Source of the DNA: DYRB01 sp963802205
Lineage (GTDB): Bacteria; Pseudomonadota; Gammaproteobacteria; Chromatiales; Chromatiaceae
Assembly (NCBI GenBank): GCA_963802205.1
Contig: CAWDHW010000014.1
Span: forward strand, 62,001-126,000
Direction of reading: 5' to 3'
Length of the DNA stretch: 64,000 bases
The translations under genes were made by a program, and so were the position numbers. The notes beneath the pieces are model-generated. The model was not told the DNA's origin, made no database searches, and saw nothing but the letters and a program-made list of their open reading frames with translations. Each line of letters begins with the position of its first letter. Position 1 is the first letter of the stretch. This document shows positions 1 through 7,703 of the stretch, one piece after another.

Positions 1-1
1 A

Positions 2-781
2 CCCATCCGCTTGCACCTGCGCGAGTATGGCGCCACCCAGCCCGGGGCGGACGCGGTTGTATTGCTGCACGGGCTCTTCGGCTCGTCCAGCAATTGGCAC
101 GGCATCGCCCGTATCCTGGGCCAGCGGCATCGGGTCCTGGTCCCGGACCTGCGCGGGCATGGTCGCTCACCGGCCGGCGATGGCATCTCGTACCCGGCCA
201 TCGCGGCGGATCTGGTGCGCCTGCTCGACGACCAGGCCATCGCCCGGGCTCGGGTCATCGGTCACAGCATGGGGGGTAAAGCGGCCATGTGGCTGGCCCT
301 GACCGCGCCCCAGCGGGTGGCCACCCTGACGGTGGTGGACATAGCCCCGGTGACCTACCCGGACCGCCACTCGGACCTGGTGGCGGCCCTGGGTGCCATC
401 CCCCTGGCGACGCTGCGGGACCGCCGCGAGGCCGATGCCCGGCTGGCCCCGGTTGTCCCCGAGCCCCCTGTGCGTGGCTACCTGTTACAGAACCTGGAGC
501 ACACCCCGGACGGTTGGCGCTGGCGCTTTGCCCTCGGGGCCATCGCCGCCGCCACAGAGGCCATCCGCGGCTTCCCGGACCCTGCGGGTGCGCAGTTCCC
601 CGGGCCCACGCTGTTCGTCTACGGCACCGCCTCGGACTACCTGGCTGGGACCCACTTGGGTGCAGTGCGTGCCTTGTTTCCGCTGGCCCGGCTGCGTCCC
701 GTCGCCGGTGCCGGTCACTGGGTCCATGCGGACCAGCCCGCGGGGTTTCTCACCGCCATCGCTTCGGCCCTGGCGTCCTGA
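2..781 (+). CDS. alpha/beta hydrolase, YbfF-like esterase (5' end may lie outside window)
   Basis: Serine hydrolase of the alpha/beta fold, probably a short-chain acyl esterase like E. coli YbfF; the natural substrate is unknown. Counting from the TTG at 11, the sequence shows the oxyanion HGLFG (about 20-24), the nucleophile elbow GHSMGG (about 84-89, Ser86) and a late GAGHW histidine (about 236). The length of about 256 residues fits the family. The frame stays open to the left edge (codons CCC ATC CGC before the TTG), and YbfF proteins carry a few residues there, so the true start is probably upstream of the window. It ends about 100 bp before argG on the same strand. Confidence 0.82.
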   Translation, partial: PIRLHLREYGATQPGADAVVLLHGLFGSSSNWHGIARILGQRHRVLVPDLRGHGRSPAGDGISYPAIAADLVRLLDDQAIARARVIGHSMGGKAAMWLALTAPQRVATLTVVDIAPVTYPDRHSDLVAALGAIPLATLRDRREADARLAPVVPEPPVRGYLLQNLEHTPDGWRWRFALGAIAAATEAIRGFPDPAGAQFPGPTLFVYGTASDYLAGTHLGAVRALFPLARLRPVAGAGHWVHADQPAGFLTAIASALAS

Positions 782-833
782 AAGACCAGCACTGGGGTCT
801 CGGCGGCGCACGCGACCGGACCCCGACGGCGGT

Positions 834-839
834 TATACT
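834..839 (+). promoter_or_regulatory. candidate -10 element upstream of argG
   Basis: TATACT lies about 40 bp before the argG start codon and matches five of six positions of the sigma-70 -10 consensus. No convincing -35 hexamer is visible 16-18 bp upstream, so this is only a candidate. Confidence 0.3.
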
Positions 840-877
840 GTGCCGCTTTCCGCAACCTGGAGACCTGGAGCTTTCCC

Positions 878-2098
878 ATGGCGCAGAACGAGATCAAGAA
901 GGTGGTGCTGGCCTATTCCGGTGGCCTCGACACCTCGGTCATCCTCAAGTGGCTGCAAGATACCTACGGCTGCGAGGTGGTCACCTTCACCGCCGACATC
1001 GGCCAGGGCGAAGAACTGGAGCCGGCCCGGTCCAAGGCCACCGCCGCCGGGGTCAAGGAGATCTACATCGACGACCTGCGCGAGGAGTTCGTGCGCGACT
1101 TCGTCTTCCCGATGTTTCGCGCCAACGCCATCTACGAGGGCGAGTACCTGCTCGGGACCTCCATTGCACGGCCTCTGATCGCCAAGCGCCTCATCGAGAT
1201 CGCCAACGAGACCGGGGCCGACGCCATCTCCCACGGTGCCACCGGCAAGGGCAACGACCAGGTCCGCTTCGAGTTGGGGGCCTACGCCCTGAAGCCCGAC
1301 GTGAAGATCATCGCCCCCTGGCGGGAGTGGGACCTGCTCTCCCGGGAGAAGCTCCTGGCCTACGCGGAAGAACACGGCATCCCGGTGGAGATGAAGCGCG
1401 ACGGCACCAAGTCCCCCTACTCCATGGACGCCAACCTGCTGCACATCTCCTATGAGGGCTATGACCTGGAGGACCCCTGGGTCGAGCCCGGGCCCGACAT
1501 GTGGCGCTGGACCGTCTCGCCGGAGCAGGCCCCGGACCGTCCGCGCTACATCGAGCTGGGCTTCGAGCGCGGCGACTGCGTCTCCATCGACGGGCAGGCC
1601 CTGTCCCCGGCCGCCCTGCTCGCCGAGTTGAACCGCATCGGCGGGGAGCACGGCATCGGGCGCGACGACATCGTCGAGAACCGCTACGTCGGCATGAAGT
1701 CCCGCGGCTGCTACGAGACCCCCGGCGGGACCATTCTGCTCAAGGCCCACCGGGCCATGGAGTCTCTGACCCTGGACCGCGAATCGGCCCACCTCAAGGA
1801 CGAGCTCATGCCCCGCTACGCGAGCCTCGTCTACAACGGCTACTGGTGGAGCCCGGAGCGGCTCATGCTCCAGGCCGCCATCGACCAGACCCAGGCCGTG
1901 GTCAACGGGGTGGTCCGGCTGAAGCTCTACAAGGGCGGCATCCTGGTGGTGGGACGCAAGTCCGACACCGACAGCCTGTTCGATGCCGCCATCGCCACCT
2001 TCGAGGAGGACGCCGGGGCCTACAACCAGGGCGATGCCACCGGTTTCATCCGGCTCAATGCCCTGCGGTTGCGGGTGGCCGCCCGCCGCCGCCAGTAA
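878..2098 (+). CDS. argG: argininosuccinate synthase
   Basis: Cytoplasmic arginine-biosynthesis enzyme that joins citrulline and aspartate using ATP. The 406-residue product has the expected length. The N-terminal ATP-pyrophosphatase loop AYSGGLDTS (about 12-20) and the SHGATGKGNDQVRFE block that binds citrulline and aspartate are intact. The ATG start follows a CTGGAG ribosome-binding site. The gene appears to be transcribed alone; neither argH nor argF is nearby. Confidence 0.97.
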   Translation: MAQNEIKKVVLAYSGGLDTSVILKWLQDTYGCEVVTFTADIGQGEELEPARSKATAAGVKEIYIDDLREEFVRDFVFPMFRANAIYEGEYLLGTSIARPLIAKRLIEIANETGADAISHGATGKGNDQVRFELGAYALKPDVKIIAPWREWDLLSREKLLAYAEEHGIPVEMKRDGTKSPYSMDANLLHISYEGYDLEDPWVEPGPDMWRWTVSPEQAPDRPRYIELGFERGDCVSIDGQALSPAALLAELNRIGGEHGIGRDDIVENRYVGMKSRGCYETPGGTILLKAHRAMESLTLDRESAHLKDELMPRYASLVYNGYWWSPERLMLQAAIDQTQAVVNGVVRLKLYKGGILVVGRKSDTDSLFDAAIATFEEDAGAYNQGDATGFIRLNALRLRVAARRRQ

Positions 2099-2243
2099 GA
2101 CGAGTCCGGATTGGAGCGCGGCGTGGCTGGGGAGCCTCAGGGCTCTGGCAGTGGCCAGATCCAAAGGTGTCGATTACTCTTGCCCCGGACGCGGCCAGTC
2201 GGCTTGCGCCTGTGACGTTTGCACTTCCACCACGGAGATCACC

Positions 2244-2801
2244 ATGAAGCTTGGAACCATGCTAAGGGGGGCCGCGGGGTCCCTGGTCGCGGTCGGTTGC
2301 GCCCTGGCCCTGGGCAGCGGGAGCGCCCTAGCCGAGTCCGCCTGTAAGGGGCTGGAGCAGGCGGCCTGCGAGAAGGGCGCGGACTGCACCTGGGTCGGCG
2401 CCTACGAAAGGAAGGACGGCAAGCAAGTCTCCGGCTATTGCCGGGGCAAGGGCGGTGCCGCCGCGGACGACAAGAAGGACGACAGGGACACGGCCAAGAC
2501 CCCGGCCAAGCCCGCCACGGCCCAGCCCCCCGAGATGCCGGCGGCGAAGCCCAAGGCACCTGAGGCTCCGGCGGCGGCCAAGACCGCGAAGCCCGTCGAG
2601 ATGCCGGCCATGCCCAAGACCCCGGAGGCGCCGGCGGCCGCCAAGACCCCGAAGCCCATCGAGATGCCGGCCATGCCCAAGGCCCCGGCGGCCGCTAAGA
2701 CCCCGAAGCCCATCGAGATGCCATCCATGCCCAAGACCCAGCCGCCGCCGGCAACCCCCACCGCTCCTGCTGCGGTCAAGGACAAGGCCAAACTCCCCTA
2801 A
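2244..2801 (+). CDS. secreted Pro/Ala/Lys-rich repeat protein with N-terminal Cys domain
   Basis: Unrecognised exported protein of about 185 residues. A signal peptide (about 1-30, ending near SALAES) is followed by a short cysteine module with four Cys (SACKGL..AACEKGADCTW..SGYCRG), probably disulfide-bonded in the periplasm. The C-terminal two thirds is low-complexity, with imperfect repeats built on KTPKPIEMPAMPK. The ATG at 2244 is chosen because it gives a clean signal peptide and is preceded by ACGGAG; the open frame further upstream overlaps argG and is not coding. The repeat region could be a flexible linker or cell-wall tether. A strong hairpin follows the stop. Confidence 0.72.
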   Translation: MKLGTMLRGAAGSLVAVGCALALGSGSALAESACKGLEQAACEKGADCTWVGAYERKDGKQVSGYCRGKGGAAADDKKDDRDTAKTPAKPATAQPPEMPAAKPKAPEAPAAAKTAKPVEMPAMPKTPEAPAAAKTPKPIEMPAMPKAPAAAKTPKPIEMPSMPKTQPPPATPTAPAAVKDKAKLP

Positions 2802-2830
2802 GACACAGGGCGGGCCATTGGCGGTCTGAC

Positions 2831-2865
2831 ATCGGCGGTCGGTTGGGGGCCAACCGACCGCCGAT
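2831..2865 (+). terminator. 16-bp perfect hairpin after the repeat-protein gene
   Basis: ATCGGCGGTCGGTTGG (2831-2846) pairs perfectly with 2850-2865 around a GGG loop. It sits 30 bp after the stop codon. There is no long T run, so it may act as an RNA-stabilising or weak intrinsic terminator. Confidence 0.65.
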
Positions 2866-3197
2866 CTCGTTGAGACCTCGCCCACACCCGGCTCGGTCGT
2901 TGCCGAAGTTTGAGCGGCAGTGCAGCTCAGTGTAGGGCGGGGCCGAAGGCATGATGGTGGGCTGATACCAGGGGAGCGAGTGCAAAGGAACGCCGACGTG
3001 CGGGCCTTGAGCCAGCATTGCCGAACCACGCTTGGGCCCTGCCGTCGCGTGCTGTCCCAAGGGCGGTGCTCGCGTTGCGACGGTTCGTTATGTCGGCGCG
3101 CTGACGGCCAGAACGTCTGAGTATTGGCACTTGGGCATATGCCTGCCTCCCCGGGAACTTGCTATAGTTCTGCGCCCCGACCGCCAGCATCCTGGGG
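2866..3197. other. intergenic region without recognisable gene
   Basis: About 330 bp between the terminator and pckA. I see no convincing ORF on either strand and no tRNA or repeat. A TATAGT at 3163-3168, just ahead of pckA, is a possible -10 element without a good -35. Confidence 0.4.
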
Positions 3198-3206
3198 ATG
3201 CCCGCC

Positions 3207-4811
3207 ATGAAATTCACCGGACGCCCGAACATCGACCACGGCCTTGATCGGCACGGTCTGTACAACTTGAACGCCGCCTACTGGAATCTGCCGACCCCAG
3301 AGCTTTACGAACAGGCCATCCTTCGCCACGAGGGGTCGCTGTCCCACCTCGGACCCTTGGTGGTGCGCACCGGACACCACACCGGGCGTTCCGCGGAGGA
3401 CAAGTTCATCGTTGACGAGCCCTCGACCCATGACCAGATCTGGTGGGGTCGGGCCAACAAGCCCATCCCGGAGGAGAGCTTCGCCGCGCTCCACCAGCGC
3501 CTGGCGTCCTACCTTCAGATGAAGGAGGTCTATGTTCAGGACTGCTTTCTGGGCGCCGACCCCGACTTCCGCCTGCCGGTGCGGGTCATCAGCGAATACG
3601 CCTGGCATAGCCTGTTCGCCCGCAACCTCTTCATCCAGGCCAAGACGGACAATATCGACGATCACGAGCCGGCCTTCACCATCATTGACGTGCCGCGCTT
3701 CCACGCCGTGCCCTCCCTGGACCGCACCCGCAGTGAGACCTTCGTCCTGATCAGCTTTGCCCGGCGCCTGGCCCTCATCGGCGGGACCAGCTACGCGGGG
3801 GAGATCAAGAAGGCCCTGTTCATGGTGATGAACTACCTGATGCCCGAGCGCGGAGTTCTGCCCCTGCGCTGTGCCGCCAACCAGGGGCGGGACGGGGGCG
3901 TGGCCCTGTTCCTGGGCCTGAGCGGCAGTGGCAAGACGACCCTCTCGGCGGATCCCGAGCGCATCCTGATCGGTGACGATGAGCACGGCTGGAGCCCGCA
4001 GGGGGTCTTCAACTTTGAGGGCGGCTGTTACGCCAGGATGATTCGCCTCTCCGCCGAGGACGAGCCGGAGATCTTCGCGGCGTCCCGACGTTTTGGGACC
4101 GTGCTGGAGAACGTCACCGTCTCCGCCCACAGCCGTCGCCTCGACTTAGACGACGACTCCCTCACCGAGAATACCCGCGGTGCCTACCACATCAGCGCCA
4201 TCGCCAACGCCAGCCGTACCGGGGTGGCTGGCCACCCGGATACGGTCATCCTCCTGACCTCAGACGCCTTCGGGGTCCTGCCTCCCTTGGCGCGCCTGGA
4301 TATGGCGCAGGCCCTGTACCACTTTTTGTCGGGTTACACGGCAAGGGCCAGCGGGTCGGGTCGCGGCGGGGGCGAGCCCACCGCCGTCTTCAGCGCCTGT
4401 TACGGGGCCCCGTTCATGCCGCTGCACCCGCGGCGTTACGCTGACCTCTTTGCGGATCGCCTACGCCAGCATCGCCCGCGCGTCTGGCTCATCAACACAG
4501 GCTGGACCGGGGGCCCCTGCGGTGAGGGCCGACGCATTGAGATCGACCATGTCCGGGCACTGGTGCGGGCCGTGCTCTCGGGTGACCTGGACCAAGTCGA
4601 GACCCGCACCGACCCGGTCTTCGGGCTCGCTGTCCCCCTGGCCTGTGCCGGTGTCCCCGCCAACCTGCTTGACCCCCGTGGCACCTGGGCCGACCCGGCT
4701 GCCTACGACGCCCAGGCCCGGCGCCTGGCCGGGATGTTCCGAGACAACTTCAGTGCCTTCGCCGGGGCCGTGGACGAGTCGGTCCGCGCCGCCGGGCCCA
4801 GGGTCGATTGA
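3207..4811 (+). CDS. pckA: phosphoenolpyruvate carboxykinase (ATP)
   Basis: Interconverts oxaloacetate and phosphoenolpyruvate with ATP/ADP, linking the TCA cycle to gluconeogenesis. The protein (about 534 residues) shows RTGHHTGRS near the N-terminus, the kinase-1a P-loop GLSGSGKTTLS (about 237-247) and the DDEHGW metal-binding stretch of the ATP-dependent family. Two in-frame ATGs exist (3198 and 3207); I use 3207, since either gives an intact fold. It is followed 11 bp later by pyrC, which suggests cotranscription. Confidence 0.96.
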   Translation: MKFTGRPNIDHGLDRHGLYNLNAAYWNLPTPELYEQAILRHEGSLSHLGPLVVRTGHHTGRSAEDKFIVDEPSTHDQIWWGRANKPIPEESFAALHQRLASYLQMKEVYVQDCFLGADPDFRLPVRVISEYAWHSLFARNLFIQAKTDNIDDHEPAFTIIDVPRFHAVPSLDRTRSETFVLISFARRLALIGGTSYAGEIKKALFMVMNYLMPERGVLPLRCAANQGRDGGVALFLGLSGSGKTTLSADPERILIGDDEHGWSPQGVFNFEGGCYARMIRLSAEDEPEIFAASRRFGTVLENVTVSAHSRRLDLDDDSLTENTRGAYHISAIANASRTGVAGHPDTVILLTSDAFGVLPPLARLDMAQALYHFLSGYTARASGSGRGGGEPTAVFSACYGAPFMPLHPRRYADLFADRLRQHRPRVWLINTGWTGGPCGEGRRIEIDHVRALVRAVLSGDLDQVETRTDPVFGLAVPLACAGVPANLLDPRGTWADPAAYDAQARRLAGMFRDNFSAFAGAVDESVRAAGPRVD

Positions 4812-4822
4812 CACCCAAGGCC

Positions 4823-5863
4823 ATGGCCATCCAAGAGATCACCCTCACCCGTCCCGATGACTGGCACCTGCACCTGCGTGACGAGGCGGCCCTGGGTTGC
4901 GTCGTCGCCCACACCGCGGCGCGCTTCGCCAGAGCCATCGTCATGCCCAACCTCAAGCCTCCGGTGACGACTACGGCCCAGGCCCTGGCCTACCGCGGGC
5001 GCATCCTCGCGGCCCTGCCGCCAGGGCTCGACTTCGATCCCCTGATGACCCTGTATCTGACCGATAGCCTGACGCCCGCAGAGATTGACCGGGCAAAGGC
5101 CAGTGGGCAGGTCCAGGCCGTCAAGCTCTATCCCGCCGGGGCCACCACCAACTCGGAGAGCGGGGTGACCGATCTCGCAGCCGTCTATCCGGTGCTGGAA
5201 CGTATGCAGCGGCTGGATCTGCCGCTCCTGGTCCACGGCGAGTCCACCGAACCCGAGGTGGATGTCTTCGACCGCGAGCGGCGCTTCATCGAGGATCGCC
5301 TGACCCGCATCCTGATGGACTTCCCGGGGTTACGGGTGGTCTTCGAGCACATTACCACCCGCGATGCAGTGGCCTTTGTCCTGGCCGGGCCCCCGACGCT
5401 TGCGGCCACCATCACCGCCCACCACTTGCTCTACAACCGCAACGCCATGTTCGCCGGTGGCATGCGCCCGCATCTGTACTGCCTGCCGGTACTCAAGCGC
5501 GAGACCCACCGCGAGGCACTGATGGGTGCGGCGACCAGCGGCGATCCGCGCTTTTTCCTCGGAACCGACAGCGCCCCCCACACCCAGGGGGCCAAAGAGA
5601 GCGCATGCGGCTGCGCCGGGATCTTCAGCGCCCACGCCGGGATCGAGCTCTACGCAGAGGCCTTTGATCAGGCAGGCGCCCTGGACCGGCTGGAGGGCTT
5701 TGCCAGTCACTTTGGGGCGGACTTTTACCGCTTGCCGCGCAACAAGGGTCAGATCCGGCTGCGGCGGGAGTCCTGGAGGGTCCCGGGGACTTATGCCTTC
5801 GGCGACGGCCGGTTGGTGCCATTGCGGGCGGGTGAGGAGATCGCCTGGCGCCTCGTTGGGTGA
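4823..5863 (+). CDS. pyrC: dihydroorotase
   Basis: Zinc amidohydrolase that cyclises carbamoyl-aspartate to dihydroorotate in pyrimidine synthesis. The class II (E. coli PyrC-like) form is indicated by the length of about 346 residues, the WHLHLRD metal motif at residues 14-20, the carboxylated lysine context AVKLYPAG (about residue 100), LLVHGE, and FFLGTDSAPH near the C-terminus. A TTG at 4808 overlapping the pckA stop is possible, but the ATG at 4823 matches family N-termini better. Another pyrimidine gene, a class 1 pyrD, lies 14 kb away. Confidence 0.95.
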   Translation: MAIQEITLTRPDDWHLHLRDEAALGCVVAHTAARFARAIVMPNLKPPVTTTAQALAYRGRILAALPPGLDFDPLMTLYLTDSLTPAEIDRAKASGQVQAVKLYPAGATTNSESGVTDLAAVYPVLERMQRLDLPLLVHGESTEPEVDVFDRERRFIEDRLTRILMDFPGLRVVFEHITTRDAVAFVLAGPPTLAATITAHHLLYNRNAMFAGGMRPHLYCLPVLKRETHREALMGAATSGDPRFFLGTDSAPHTQGAKESACGCAGIFSAHAGIELYAEAFDQAGALDRLEGFASHFGADFYRLPRNKGQIRLRRESWRVPGTYAFGDGRLVPLRAGEEIAWRLVG

Positions 5864-5904
5864 CGTGGGCGCCGCCCTGAGGCGGCGGCGCCTCATGCGA
5901 GGGG

Positions 5905-6660
5905 TTAGAGCCCGTCGAGGATGGGATTAGGGCCGTAGCCAGGTCCGTACCAGAGCTCGTCGGCCACGGTCTCGGGCGGTGGGTTGCCGTCGTGGACCTT
6001 GTACTGACGCCGTTGCAGATAGCCGTCACGCAGGAAGGTATAGGGGTCCAGGGCGGCGTCTTCGAGCAGATCCGTCGCCTTGAGCAAGTCGGCGCGGCGG
6101 TCGATCAGACGCAGTGCGACCGCGCCCCAGTAGATCTCGTTCTTGCGCACGCTGATGAAGGGATCGGCATAGATGTCTCCGGCCAGCCCGACGGTGTCGC
6201 GGATGGTGCTGGGGCCGAGCAAGGGGAGCACAAAGTAGGGTCCGGGCCCGAAGCCCCAGTAACCCAGGGTCTGGCCGAAGTCCTCCTTGTAGCTCGGCAG
6301 CCCCATGTTGGTGGCCACGTCCAAGACGCCGAGCAGCCCCATGGTGGAATTGATCAGGACGCGCCCGACGTCGCTGCCGGCACGTGACAGCTTGAACTGG
6401 AGCAGGTTGTTTAGGGCCGAGGTGATGTCGTCGATGTTGTTGAAAAAGTTGGTGACGCCCCGATCCACCGGCTCCGGCGTGACGTATTTGTAGCCCTTGG
6501 CGATGGGTTTGAGGAAGGCATTGTCGAAGTCCGTGTTGAACCGGAACATGGCCCTGTTATAGAACTCCAGGGGGTCACGCGGGTCGTCGGGTGTGGTGGC
6601 GCAGCCGGCGAGGAGGGCGCCGATCAGGACCGATATGCTGCCAAGGAGACACGCTCGCAT
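5905..6660 (-). CDS. mlaA: MlaA (VacJ) outer-membrane lipoprotein
   Basis: Outer-membrane component of the Mla retrograde phospholipid transport system. The 251-residue protein starts with a lipoprotein signal peptide ending in the lipobox LLAGC, then DPLEFYNRAMFRFN, a family hallmark. NNLLQ..RAGSDVGRVLINSTMGLLG, GPGPYFVLPLLGPSTIRD and DPYTFLRDGYLQRR follow. The ATG at 6660 gives the signal peptide directly. No mlaBCDEF genes are in view, which is common for mlaA. It is divergent from cbbQ. Confidence 0.94.
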   Translation of the reverse strand: MRACLLGSISVLIGALLAGCATTPDDPRDPLEFYNRAMFRFNTDFDNAFLKPIAKGYKYVTPEPVDRGVTNFFNNIDDITSALNNLLQFKLSRAGSDVGRVLINSTMGLLGVLDVATNMGLPSYKEDFGQTLGYWGFGPGPYFVLPLLGPSTIRDTVGLAGDIYADPFISVRKNEIYWGAVALRLIDRRADLLKATDLLEDAALDPYTFLRDGYLQRRQYKVHDGNPPPETVADELWYGPGYGPNPILDGL

Positions 6661-6884
6661 CTGGGGTTCACTTCGCTGAGTATGAAGCCTGCCGGTCGGC
6701 ACCGGCTTACGACTAGCCCGCATGGTAGCACAGGGGCCAAGATCGGAGACGAGACCTGCCGCCGTGCAATCCTGTCCTTGTCGATCGGCGCCGGAACCTC
6801 CGGCCCCATCGACCCCAGGCTTGCCTGCGGCCCGGTAAACCCCCAATTGCCCCCCAGAGTCGCAGACTAATCGGGAGATCGCCG

Positions 6885-7703
6885 GTGCCGCATGAGTTGA
6901 GAGTCCTAAAGCCCGAGGAGTACTTCATCGAGGTCGAGCCCTACTATGCCCCGATCGGGGACGAGATCGCCGTCTTCGAGGCCGCCTATGCCAACGGATT
7001 GCCGATCCTGCTCAAGGGCCCCACCGGCTGCGGCAAGACCCGCTTCATGGAGCACATGGCCTGGCGCCTCGGACGCCCCTTGATCACGGTGTCCTGTCAT
7101 GACGATCTCACCTCCTCCGATCTGGTGGGGCGCTTCCTGGTCAAGGGCGGCGAGACCATCTGGGTCGATGGTCCTCTGGCCCGGGCCGTGCGTGCCGGTG
7201 GCATCTGTTACCTGGACGAGGTGGTGGAGGCGCGCAAGGACACGACCGTGGTGATCCACCCCCTGGCGGACGACCGCCGCGTCCTGCCCATCGAGAAGCT
7301 CGGCGAGTTGCTGGAGGCCCCCACCGAGTTCTGCCTGGCGATGTCCTACAACCCGGGCTACCAGAGCGTACTCAAGGACCTGAAGCAAAGCACCCGGCAA
7401 CGCTTCGTGGCGCTGGAGTTCAACTACCCGAATGCGGCCTTGGAGCAGGCCATCGTCCAGCGCGAGTCCGGTATCGACTCTGGCCTCGCAAGGCAGTTGG
7501 TCAAGTTCGCCCACATGACCCGCAACCTCAAAGGGCAGGGCCTCGACGAGGGGGCCTCGACCCGGCTCCTGGTCCACGCCGCCAAGCTGATCCACTCCGG
7601 GGTCGCCCCGGTGATCGCCTGCCGCAGTGCCATCGCCCAGGCCCTTACCGACGATGGCGACATGCTCGCTGCCGTCAACGAGCTGGGCGCATCGCTGTTT
7701 TGA
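6885..7703 (+). CDS. cbbQ: CbbQ-type AAA+ ATPase (Rubisco activase subunit)
   Basis: MoxR-class AAA+ ATPase that, with CbbO, remodels inhibited Rubisco. In the 272-residue protein the Walker A is GPTGCGKT (45-52), the Walker B is GGICYLDE (105-112), and the CHDDLTSSDLVGRFL block is typical of the CbbQ/NirQ/NorQ group. The start is GTG at 6885, with GGGAG about 7 bp upstream. Its stop overlaps the cbbO start by 4 bp (TTGA), so the two are translationally coupled. NorQ or GvpN are alternatives by family, but the CbbO-like partner favours CbbQ. Confidence 0.88.
   Translation: MPHELRVLKPEEYFIEVEPYYAPIGDEIAVFEAAYANGLPILLKGPTGCGKTRFMEHMAWRLGRPLITVSCHDDLTSSDLVGRFLVKGGETIWVDGPLARAVRAGGICYLDEVVEARKDTTVVIHPLADDRRVLPIEKLGELLEAPTEFCLAMSYNPGYQSVLKDLKQSTRQRFVALEFNYPNAALEQAIVQRESGIDSGLARQLVKFAHMTRNLKGQGLDEGASTRLLVHAAKLIHSGVAPVIACRSAIAQALTDDGDMLAAVNELGASLF

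Noticed and set aside
833..2164. A 443-codon - strand frame opposite argG
   Set aside because: It is antisense shadow of a well conserved enzyme, with biased composition.
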